32,928 nt of DNA from Thermoplasmatales archaeon (GTDB lineage Archaea > Thermoplasmatota > E2 > DHVEG-1): the NCBI GenBank assembly GCA_023128855.1, contig JAGMDE010000002.1:1-32928 (forward strand). The letters are read 5' to 3'. Below the pieces are notes generated by a model. The model saw only the letters and a list, made by a program, of their open reading frames with translations, had not been told where the DNA came from and ran no database searches. The position numbers and the translations under genes are program-made. The first letter of the stretch is position 1, and each line of letters opens with the position of its first letter. This document shows, one piece after another, positions 15,941-22,897 of this stretch.

Positions 15941-16789
15941 TCACTGTGGTGGTTTATAGTTATATTTTTCAATAATAAGCTTCTCTTTTTCAGCAACTAA
16001 ATTAATTGTTTCTTCGTCGTAATAGTAACTTGCTTTACTATGTTTAGAAACATTTGTTTTACCGCCGCCTCGAATCTGATTCTTTGTCTCTTCATCAAGA
16101 TCATATCCAAATTTTTCAAGCATTTGAATGAAGTCATTTTCAAGTGATTCGGTCTTTATTGTAAAATCCAAAATATTGTTGGTTTTATCGAATTTTCTTA
16201 ACTCTTCAAGAGTTTTTATACCCTTGAAGTTTTTTGTTTGAAAAAAATCCTTCATGAAAAAATAACAATATCTATAAGTCATAAGACCCGCAAATTCACT
16301 AATGAAGCTTTCAGAATACCCTTCAAAAAAATCCTTGAATCGTGAAGGATTATACATTAATTTTAACCACTTTCGAAAATTTTCTGGACTTTGATTATCT
16401 TTATATGTATCAATCCAGAGATATGTTGGCTTTTTTATCTCATTTTTTATGTGAGACCACATATCACCTAATTGAAAATTATTTGAATTATATGGGCTAT
16501 ACTTGGATCCTACTTTATATTTAAACAACTCTGAAAATTTTTGATGATCTCGGACAATTACTCTTCCACGTACTTCTCCATCATTAATACATCCAAAGGC
16601 CCATAATGAGACGTACCAATCCCAAGGGTTTCTAATAGATCCGCAAATTGACTTTTTTGTTTCAAAATTTTCAAGCCAATTATGTTTTCCGATTTGCTCT
16701 CCACCTATATGTTTAGATAACAAGGATGCTATATGTGTACAAGCAGTTTTATGCATCTGTAGGTAAATCATTTTATCTGTTACAAACAT
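15941..16789 (-). CDS. Sulfotransferase-family protein
   Basis: 282 residues. The N-terminal 5'-phosphosulfate loop is IYLQMHKTACTHIASLL (about 8-24) and the 3'-phosphate motif is GSIRNPWDWYVSLWAFG (about 50-66, Arg and Ser), the two PAPS-binding signatures. Length is normal for the family. The ATG at 16789 lies 8 nt after AGGT; a second ATG at residue 7 is also possible. No signal peptide or membrane segment is seen. The acceptor is unknown and the sequence is distant from the sulfotransferase at 3245. A TGACTAATTAGTCA palindrome is centred 114 nt before the start, exactly as for the beta-helix gene at 18140, so the two are probably regulated together. Confidence 0.8.
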   Translation of the reverse strand: MFVTDKMIYLQMHKTACTHIASLLSKHIGGEQIGKHNWLENFETKKSICGSIRNPWDWYVSLWAFGCINDGEVRGRVIVRDHQKFSELFKYKVGSKYSPYNSNNFQLGDMWSHIKNEIKKPTYLWIDTYKDNQSPENFRKWLKLMYNPSRFKDFFEGYSESFISEFAGLMTYRYCYFFMKDFFQTKNFKGIKTLEELRKFDKTNNILDFTIKTESLENDFIQMLEKFGYDLDEETKNQIRGGGKTNVSKHSKASYYYDEETINLVAEKEKLIIEKYNYKPPQ

Positions 16790-16894
16790 AATTTCATACC
16801 TGTTTTAACGATATTCATTATTTAATCCAAGAGGAGAATGAATTTTCTCATTATTTTTAAGCTTATGGTAAAAAACCATTAGATATCTATGGGT

Positions 16895-16930
16895 CTGACT
16901 AATTAGTCAGGATTTCTTGTCTAATTAGCA
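16895..16930 (-). promoter_or_regulatory. Palindromic operator upstream of the sulfotransferase
   Basis: CTGACTAATTAGTCAG (16895-16910) is a perfect 16-bp palindrome. A second, partial site TGTCTAATTAGCA (16918-16930) is centred 22 bp away. The same core lies upstream of the gene starting at 18140. A CTTAAAAATA box on the minus strand near 16851-16861 could be the TATA element, placing the operator upstream of it. Confidence 0.65.
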
Positions 16931-16985
16931 TAAGCGCGTTAGTCAAGATTGGCTTTGCTCTTATAATCTTTTTTGCTCTTAAAGT

Positions 16986-18140
16986 CTATTTTACAAGAGA
17001 TAACAATCTCATTAGTAATGGAAAATGTTCTAAAAACCTCAACAAGTAGGAACTATATGATGCTATATCCTTTTGTATAGTTCTAGGTTTTGAGTTTGGC
17101 CATTGCTCTATCAAAGGACACATATCCTTGTTATCCCCACCTGGTATCTCATACGGTGTGTCCCAAATACCCTTAAACGGTTTCTTCTTAGCATCTGGAT
17201 ACCTTTCTTCATAATCACTCCAGTAGTTACCATACTTGCCATCATCCCAGGTATTGTTATATTCATCATTGGCATTCCGTGTGTTGTTTATGAAGTTGTT
17301 ATGATAAATGATGTTGTATTTGCTGAATCCAACGAGTTGTATGCCATTCTTGTTGTTCCAGGTGATGGTATTTCCAGTGATGATGTTGTTGTTGCTGAAA
17401 TATGCGAGCCCTATGCCATAATCATTGTTTGAAATGTTGTTACCCGTGATAGTGTTGTTGCTGGAATCATAGAGATGTATGCCATGCATGTCTTTCGAGG
17501 TAATGTTGTTACCCGTGATGGTATTGTTACTGGAAAAAGCTAATGAAATGCCATTCCAATAGTCGTTCATGATGTTGTTATTTGTGATGGTGTTGTTGCT
17601 GGAAAACCATAAGTAAATGTCCATGATGCAGTTGTTTAAGATGTTATTACCTGTGATGGTATTGCTGCTGGAATTTATGATACCTATACCCCAACTGTTG
17701 TCCAAGATATTGTTGCCAGTAATAGTGTTATAGTTTGAATTTATATAAATACCAGCCTCACCATATCGTATCGTAAACCCGCAGATATTCACATTATCAG
17801 CAGTAATATCGATAATTAACCATTGAATCAACTCAATAACAGTTGTGTCTCTGTTCTCACCAATCAAATTTATCGTTTTATTTATAACCACACGCTCATA
17901 ATATGGCGAGCTATCATCATAGACATATACAGTATCCCCATCATCTGCGTCATCGATTGCATCCTGTATCTTTGTATAGTTATCCTCTCCGCTACCACCT
18001 ACATACAAGGTTTTACCACGACTAAGTGTAGATGGCTGTTCTTCTTTTGATATGCTAACATTATATCCAAATACTATTGGAGATATTGTTGAAACGATAA
18101 ACAGGATTATTATTCCAATTGCAGGGATGTTTTTATTCAG
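16986..18140 (-). CDS. Secreted right-handed beta-helix (NosD-like) protein with C-terminal tail, probable CTG start
   Basis: The first conventional start in frame (TTG, 18008) leaves no signal peptide. The frame is open 44 codons further and encodes one (NIPAIGIIILFIVSTISPIV). Just before it, GGGAGGT lies 7 nt from a CTG at 18138-18140, and the frame closes at TAG five codons earlier with no ATG, GTG or TTG between, so CTG is the likely start (384 residues). Residues about 55-330 are PbH1-type beta-helix repeats with recurring N-T-I-T-G-N-N-I, as in NosD and polysaccharide-lyase-like proteins. Conserved YHNNFINN and YWSDYEERYPDA motifs mark the helix end. The last 30 residues (SYLLRFLEHFPLLMRLLSLV) are the shared tail. 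Probably a cell-surface protein; ligand unknown. Confidence 0.82.
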   Translation of the reverse strand: MNKNIPAIGIIILFIVSTISPIVFGYNVSISKEEQPSTLSRGKTLYVGGSGEDNYTKIQDAIDDADDGDTVYVYDDSSPYYERVVINKTINLIGENRDTTVIELIQWLIIDITADNVNICGFTIRYGEAGIYINSNYNTITGNNILDNSWGIGIINSSSNTITGNNILNNCIMDIYLWFSSNNTITNNNIMNDYWNGISLAFSSNNTITGNNITSKDMHGIHLYDSSNNTITGNNISNNDYGIGLAYFSNNNIITGNTITWNNKNGIQLVGFSKYNIIYHNNFINNTRNANDEYNNTWDDGKYGNYWSDYEERYPDAKKKPFKGIWDTPYEIPGGDNKDMCPLIEQWPNSKPRTIQKDIASYSSYLLRFLEHFPLLMRLLSLVK

Positions 18141-18221
18141 AAGTATTACCTCCCTCTATACAAATATCTATACACCAGATGATATATAAATTCTACCCCC
18201 ATAAATCTCAAAAATAGTTAA

Positions 18222-18261
18222 CTTTATATATTTGACCAATTAGCTTTTGACTAATTAGTCA
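18222..18261 (-). promoter_or_regulatory. TATA box and paired palindromic operators of the beta-helix gene
   Basis: On the minus strand, AATATATAAAG (18222-18232) is a good TATA box. Upstream lie GCTAATTGGTCA (18233-18244, plus-strand coordinates) and the perfect 14-bp palindrome TGACTAATTAGTCA (18248-18261), with centres 15 bp apart. The palindrome centre is about 114 nt from the CTG start. It could also act on the plus-strand genes beginning at 18343. Confidence 0.65.
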
Positions 18262-18342
18262 GACTCATCTATTACTTATGATAAGAAGGGATGGTTTTTT
18301 AAACGGTTTTGTAATTTTAAAATGTAGAGAAGAGGTGTTTTA

Positions 18343-18489
18343 ATGCTCAAAGGAAAGGTTGTTATTAATTTTGAGTACGATGGAGTAAAAGAATGTAGTT
18401 GGAATATACAACAAGAAGGCGAGGATAAGTTAGATAACGAGAATTTAATTTACCTCCTTCAACATGTCGCTGGCGAGTTAATGCCTTAA
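18343..18489 (+). CDS. Small protein of unknown function (48 aa)
   Basis: ATG at 18343 follows GAGGTG by 5 nt; the frame encodes 48 residues beginning MLKGKVVINFEYDGVKECSW and ending HVAGELMP. It is acidic, has no signal peptide and one Cys. The good Shine-Dalgarno motif and the DUF4314 gene 41 nt downstream, also with a strong motif, suggest a two-gene operon. The family is not recognised. The short beta-strand-like start followed by a helix could be a small DNA- or protein-binding fold, but this is a guess. Confidence 0.6.
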   Translation: MLKGKVVINFEYDGVKECSWNIQQEGEDKLDNENLIYLLQHVAGELMP

Positions 18490-18530
18490 AATTGTAATAA
18501 TTTGTCATCTACGTAAGAGGAGATATAAAA

Positions 18531-18719
18531 ATGGTGAAGGTTGGAGATAGAGTAGAATTAATTCAAACAGATGATACAATGACAGATTTAAAACCTGGAG
18601 CAAAGGGAACTGTCTTTAAGATTGATGATGAACAAGAACTTATCTGGGTTAATTGGGATAATGGAGAACAATTAGCTTTACTTGCAGGGATTGACAAATT
18701 TAAGATAGTAAAGAAGTAA
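18531..18719 (+). CDS. DUF4314-like small protein
   Basis: 62 residues, ATG preceded by GAGGAGAT. The pattern GDRVELIQTDD, DLKPGAKGTV, WVNWDNGEQLALL and DKFKIV matches the DUF4314 family of small SH3-like beta-barrels found in archaea, bacteria and phages; function unknown. It is complete at the family's usual length. It probably shares a transcript with the 48-residue gene upstream. Confidence 0.75.
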   Translation: MVKVGDRVELIQTDDTMTDLKPGAKGTVFKIDDEQELIWVNWDNGEQLALLAGIDKFKIVKK

Positions 18720-18744
18720 CTATAATAGAACATTTTCTCATAAG

Positions 18745-18755
18745 TTTTATAAAAA
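18745..18755 (+). promoter_or_regulatory. TATA box of the PepE-like gene
   Basis: TTTTATAAAAA is centred 25 nt before the ATG at 18775 with no Shine-Dalgarno, giving a probable leaderless mRNA separate from the DUF4314 transcript. Confidence 0.55.
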
Positions 18756-18774
18756 CATACATAATCTTACTATC

Positions 18775-19485
18775 ATGACTCGAAATTTATTATTAATTAG
18801 TAATTCCACTCTTCATGGAAGTGGATATTTAGATCATTGCGCAGATGAAATCAAAAAAATTTTAGGTGATAAAAAAAACGTTCTTTTCATCCCGTATGCA
18901 CGTCCCAGCGGAATTACTCATGACGAGTATACAAAAATTGCTCGAGAACGATTTGAAAAAATGGGTTTTAAATTAAAAGGAATTCATGAATCTAAGTCAC
19001 CTAAAGATGCTGTAAAATCCGCAGAGTCAATATTTATTGGTGGTGGGAATACATTTGTTTTACTAAGCGGATTGTATAAAGCAGATATTTTAGATGAAAT
19101 TCGAAATAAGGTAAAGAGTGGTGTACCTTACATTGGGACAAGTGCCGGATCAAATGTTGCATGTAAAAGTATCAAAACAACAAACGATATGCCTATTGTA
19201 TATCCTCCATCATTTGATGCGTTAGGTCTAGCTCCGTTTAATATTAATCCTCATTATCTTGATCCAGATCCTACTTCAAAACATAAAGGAGAAACCAGAG
19301 AAACAAGGATAAAAGAGTTTCATTTTTTCAATAGTGATTACGTTGTTGGACTGCGTGAAGGAGCAATGCTTCATGTTATCGGAGATAAGATTACTTTGAA
19401 AGGTACTACTGGCGCTAGGATTTTCAAGGATAATATGGAACCAAAGGAGTATAAACCTGGTGATTCGTTGGATTTCTTACTTTAA
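18775..19485 (+). CDS. pepE: Peptidase E-like (S51) serine dipeptidase
   Basis: 236 residues, cytoplasmic (no signal peptide). The class-I glutamine-amidotransferase-like fold shows IFIGGGNTFVLL (about 86-97), the nucleophile elbow GTSAGSN with Ser123, and NPHYLDPDP with His160, matching the Ser-His arrangement of alpha-aspartyl dipeptidase PepE. PepE hydrolyses dipeptides with N-terminal Asp. Length equals the family norm. In this window it would be an intracellular end-step for peptides made by the secreted peptidases, as inference. Related cyanophycinases share the fold, but the short length and motif order favour PepE. Confidence 0.88.
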   Translation: MTRNLLLISNSTLHGSGYLDHCADEIKKILGDKKNVLFIPYARPSGITHDEYTKIARERFEKMGFKLKGIHESKSPKDAVKSAESIFIGGGNTFVLLSGLYKADILDEIRNKVKSGVPYIGTSAGSNVACKSIKTTNDMPIVYPPSFDALGLAPFNINPHYLDPDPTSKHKGETRETRIKEFHFFNSDYVVGLREGAMLHVIGDKITLKGTTGARIFKDNMEPKEYKPGDSLDFLL

Positions 19486-19516
19486 CGATAAAATTCATAA
19501 CACATAACTTGTTTCA

Positions 19517-19563
19517 AATATGTTTCCGATACTACAAATATTGTTACAGTGATTAGGGCTATA
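19517..19563 (+). pseudogene. Relic of a secreted-protein C-terminal tail
   Basis: In frame, 19517-19552 reads NMFPILQILLQ and a stop. Its DNA aligns closely with the last codons of the C1A gene ending at 9040 (AATATGTTTCCGAT is identical) and continues past the stop. No gene body precedes it, so it looks like the last trace of a lost secreted protein. Confidence 0.6.
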
Positions 19564-19582
19564 GAACAGTCCTTCTCTTTTT

Positions 19583-20605
19583 TTAAAATAAGGTTTTTTG
19601 TTTCATCATCTGGTCAATGTTTGAATATTTTGCGAGAACAGGTTCTACACGTTCTTGTGTAAATTGATGTCTATCACAAAGTATCTTTAAAACAGCTTCT
19701 TTATCTGGACCTGGCCAGTTTAGAGAATAATCATCAGTAACCTTTGGCTCTAAGAATATCTTTCTAATCTCTTTAATTTCATTTGAAGTTGGTAATTTAT
19801 CAGATGAAATTGTCGCTATTGCGTTTTCAACATTACCATTCTTTTTAATCAGATTTAAACTTTTTTTGGGACCTATGCCCTTAATTCCATCGTTAAAATC
19901 AGTTCCAATAAGAATCGCCATATCTACCAGTTGTTTTTGTGTGATACCTAGTGATTTGAGATTTGTTTTCAATCTAATCTGTCTAATATGAACTTTTACA
20001 TAGGCTTCTTTACCAGGTAGTTTACGTCTTCCAGAGGATGTAAGATTTCTAACTAAAACTGGAGTACCAAGTAATATGCAGTCATAATCCTGTGATCCAA
20101 CTGCAAAAGCATCACCTTTTTTTACCATATAGCTTGCCTGCGCCTCACCCTCAGATGGTGCCTGAATATATGGTATGCCAAGGGCATCAAGTAGTTCTTT
20201 GCTCTGCTTGATGATTTCATCTGTTACTCTAGATGTTTGTTGGGCTTTTATTCTAGCTTTTTCAAGATCTCCTTTTTCAAGTGCTTCTTTCCATTCTTTT
20301 TCAGCTAATTCTTTTCTTTCTCTTCGTTCTGCCAGTGTTTTTGCCTTCAAAGGATGAGGTTTTCCATCAAATGAATATACAGGTCGAATTTTAGCTTCAA
20401 CAAGATTTGCAGTTCTATGAAAAAGACCTGAAATGTGTGAGGTTATTTCGCCTTTGGAATTTTTCAAAGGTGTTCCATCTCTCTGTCTTATACTTGATAA
20501 AAACTGATGTAAAACATTGTGAGCATCGATAACAATTACTCTGTCATGTAAATCCTTAAATGAAATCTTTTCCCATCTGAAGAGATCCCCAATATCAACT
20601 CCCAT
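19583..20605 (-). CDS. fen: Flap endonuclease 1
   Basis: The ATG at 20605 gives 340 residues beginning MGVDIGDLFRWEKISFKDL, the usual archaeal FEN1 N-terminus; the longer frame to 20746 adds non-conserved sequence. The structure-specific nuclease removes 5' flaps in Okazaki-fragment maturation and repair. Metal-binding acidic residues lie in VIVIDAHN, APSEGEAQ and GSQDYD, and the H3TH motif is GTDFNDGIKGIGPKKSL. The C-terminus KQKTLF is a PCNA-interacting peptide. It is divergent from the MFS gene at 20730. Confidence 0.96.
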   Translation of the reverse strand: MGVDIGDLFRWEKISFKDLHDRVIVIDAHNVLHQFLSSIRQRDGTPLKNSKGEITSHISGLFHRTANLVEAKIRPVYSFDGKPHPLKAKTLAERRERKELAEKEWKEALEKGDLEKARIKAQQTSRVTDEIIKQSKELLDALGIPYIQAPSEGEAQASYMVKKGDAFAVGSQDYDCILLGTPVLVRNLTSSGRRKLPGKEAYVKVHIRQIRLKTNLKSLGITQKQLVDMAILIGTDFNDGIKGIGPKKSLNLIKKNGNVENAIATISSDKLPTSNEIKEIRKIFLEPKVTDDYSLNWPGPDKEAVLKILCDRHQFTQERVEPVLAKYSNIDQMMKQKTLF

Positions 20606-20729
20606 CTTAACATTTTTTATAATGATTAAGTCCTTAAAAACATATTCTAATTTAATTGATAAAGTCTTTATTTTATAGATGATTTTATATATAAGTCTCA
20701 TTTTTCTGAGACACGGGAATATAACAGAT

Positions 20730-21929
20730 ATGAACAACAAGAACAAAATTCTATCAACAGTTGGAATTTACCATGGTTTCAATGATGGAGCAGTAGTCAT
20801 AATACCAATTCTATTTCCTGTTTTCAAAGTATTATTCAACCTATCCTACACCCAAATAGGAATTATTACAGGTGGAGGGCTTTTAATAACACTAATAACG
20901 CAAATTTTTATTGGATTATTATCAGACAAGAAAAACCGTAGAATGATTCTTTCACTAGGTGTACTATTTTTGAGTGCTTCATTATTATTACTAACTCAAA
21001 TTCAGGGTTTCCTAACATTATTAGTCTTTATCTTTCTATTGAGATTTTCTGCTGGTTTTTTTCACCCTGTTGGAATTGGATGGATATCAAAAATATTCAA
21101 AAAAGAAAAGCTCGACTGGGCAATGGGCATGCAAAGCGCTCTAGGAGATTTTGGTGCATTTATTGGTATTTTAACAACCGCGTTTATTGTTGATTTCAGA
21201 GATTGGTCATACCCATTCTACGTATGGGCAATAATTGGAATCTTTTGTTTATTTACAGGCTTGTTACTAACACGAGGTATTAAAGAAGACATAACAAATA
21301 ATGAAAAAAACAAAAAGAAAAAAATAACTTTTAAAGAAAAATTAGTAGAAGAAAAAGAAATTTTGAAGGCGGTTAAATTTTTTATACCCGGATTAATAAT
21401 TAGCGGGTCCGCTTGGGGAATTGTTGTAAGCTATCTTCCATTATTACTGGATGAGAAAACAGTTTTATCATTATCGATGATTGGAGTGGTTGTCTCAATT
21501 TGGATAGGTGTCGGAACAATTGTATGTCTCTTTTATGGAAAAATTATATCATTCTTTGGACGTAAAAAAGTGATAATTTTCTCATACATAGGTATGGGAT
21601 TGATGGGATTTGCTCTATCAATATTTACAGAAGTATTTATCTTAATTATAATCATGATAATATTGGGAATATCAACATTTCTTACATATCCAGCAATTTT
21701 TTCCTATGTTTCTGAAAAAACAGATGAGGCTTATGAGGGGAAAGTCTTTGGATACCTCTTTACCGTTCAACTCGGCGGTGGCACATTCCTTCTGTTTATT
21801 AGTGGTGTCACATCTGATATTTGGGGAATTTGGACACCGTTCTTCATACTAGGCGTTCTAAGTATCTTGATTTCAATATTATTAATTGGTAATCAGAAAA
21901 AACTTATGCCTGTTAAAACATTGGACTAG
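20730..21929 (+). CDS. Major facilitator superfamily transporter
   Basis: The ATG at 20730 (MNNKNKILSTVGIYHGFNDG) gives 399 residues; the in-frame ATG at 20679 would add a non-conserved leader. About twelve membrane segments in two blocks are separated by a basic loop (about 195-225, rich in Lys). The first helix motif HGFNDG and the GLLSDKKNRR loop (MFS motif A type) resemble the fosmidomycin-resistance/FsrA-like group of exporters. Substrate unknown. It ends 40 nt before ornithine carbamoyltransferase on the same strand, so cotranscription is likely. Confidence 0.85.
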   Translation: MNNKNKILSTVGIYHGFNDGAVVIIPILFPVFKVLFNLSYTQIGIITGGGLLITLITQIFIGLLSDKKNRRMILSLGVLFLSASLLLLTQIQGFLTLLVFIFLLRFSAGFFHPVGIGWISKIFKKEKLDWAMGMQSALGDFGAFIGILTTAFIVDFRDWSYPFYVWAIIGIFCLFTGLLLTRGIKEDITNNEKNKKKKITFKEKLVEEKEILKAVKFFIPGLIISGSAWGIVVSYLPLLLDEKTVLSLSMIGVVVSIWIGVGTIVCLFYGKIISFFGRKKVIIFSYIGMGLMGFALSIFTEVFILIIIMIILGISTFLTYPAIFSYVSEKTDEAYEGKVFGYLFTVQLGGGTFLLFISGVTSDIWGIWTPFFILGVLSILISILLIGNQKKLMPVKTLD

Positions 21930-21969
21930 TAGCGATACTTTTAAAGAAGGAAATTGCATTGCGGAAACG

Positions 21970-22878
21970 ATGAAACGAGACCTTATTTCAATGCTTGATG
22001 TTAAAGATGATTTAGAAGATATTATAGATTTAGGAATTCAACTTAAACGAAAATCAAAAAGTGGTATCTCAATCGAAATGCTAAAGAGAAAAACCCTTGG
22101 AATGATTTTTGAAAAGTCTAGTACTAGAACTAGAGTTTCTTTTGAGGTTGGAATGACTAAACTTGGTGGTCATGCGGTATTTCTTTCAAAAGATGATATT
22201 CAACTAGGTAGAGGAGAAACAATCGAAGATACAGCTCTTGTACTATCTAGATATGTTGACATTATAATGTTTAGAGCTATGAGCAATAAAGCTATGAAAG
22301 AACTGGCAAAACATGCAACGGTTCCTGTAATATCAGGTCTTGATGATAAGGAACATCCATGTCAGGTTGTTACCGATTTAATGACAATTAAAGAGCATAA
22401 AGGAAAATTGAAGGAGCTGAACTTTGTTTATCTTGGAGATGGAGGCAACAACATGTCACATTCATATCTTCTTGGTTGCGCAATTGCAGGAATGAATGTA
22501 AAAATTGTTGCTCCAAAACAATACTGGCCAGATGATTACTATGTAAAAGAAGCAAAGAAGTTTGGTACAAAAATTGAGGTTACTGACGTTGTAGAAGATT
22601 CAACTAAAGATGCAGACATAGTTGCAACAGACACCTGGGTTTCAATGGGTGATGAATCTGAAAAAGAGAAACGAATCAAAGCTTTCGAAGGATACACCAT
22701 TGATAAAAAATTAATGAGCCACGCTAAATCTGATGCGATTTTCTTACATTGCCTTCCTGCTTATTATGACTATGAAGTTACAAAAGAAGTTGCACATGGA
22801 AAGCAATCTGTAATTTTTGATGAAGCTGAAAATAGAATGTGGGCTCAGATTGCAATTATGGTAACTCTTTGTAAATAA
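21970..22878 (+). CDS. argF: Ornithine carbamoyltransferase
   Basis: The ATG at 21970 (MKRDLISMLD) gives 302 residues, the family norm; the frame extension to 21886 overlaps the MFS gene. It transfers the carbamoyl group of carbamoyl phosphate to ornithine, making citrulline for arginine synthesis. Carbamoyl-phosphate binding is seen in EKSSTRTR and DKEHPCQ; the ornithine-side motifs are DTWVSMGDE and FLHCLPAYYDYEV. HCLP and the DxxxSMG motif favour ornithine over aspartate carbamoyltransferase. In fermentative archaea it could run in the catabolic direction (citrulline to carbamoyl phosphate), but no arginine deiminase is in view. Confidence 0.95.
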   Translation: MKRDLISMLDVKDDLEDIIDLGIQLKRKSKSGISIEMLKRKTLGMIFEKSSTRTRVSFEVGMTKLGGHAVFLSKDDIQLGRGETIEDTALVLSRYVDIIMFRAMSNKAMKELAKHATVPVISGLDDKEHPCQVVTDLMTIKEHKGKLKELNFVYLGDGGNNMSHSYLLGCAIAGMNVKIVAPKQYWPDDYYVKEAKKFGTKIEVTDVVEDSTKDADIVATDTWVSMGDESEKEKRIKAFEGYTIDKKLMSHAKSDAIFLHCLPAYYDYEVTKEVAHGKQSVIFDEAENRMWAQIAIMVTLCK

Positions 22879-22897
22879 AAGAGAAAGAGAGTTGTAA

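Noticed and set aside
17300..17720. Repeated GTGATGGTATTGTT-like units suggesting a CRISPR or tandem-repeat array
   Set aside because: They are in frame with the beta-helix gene and encode its N-T-I-T-G-N-N repeats; unit spacing and sequence vary as expected for coding repeats.
20606..20746. N-terminal extension of FEN1 by 47 residues
   Set aside because: FEN1 proteins begin at the MGV that is found at 20605; the extension is AT-rich and runs into the MFS promoter.
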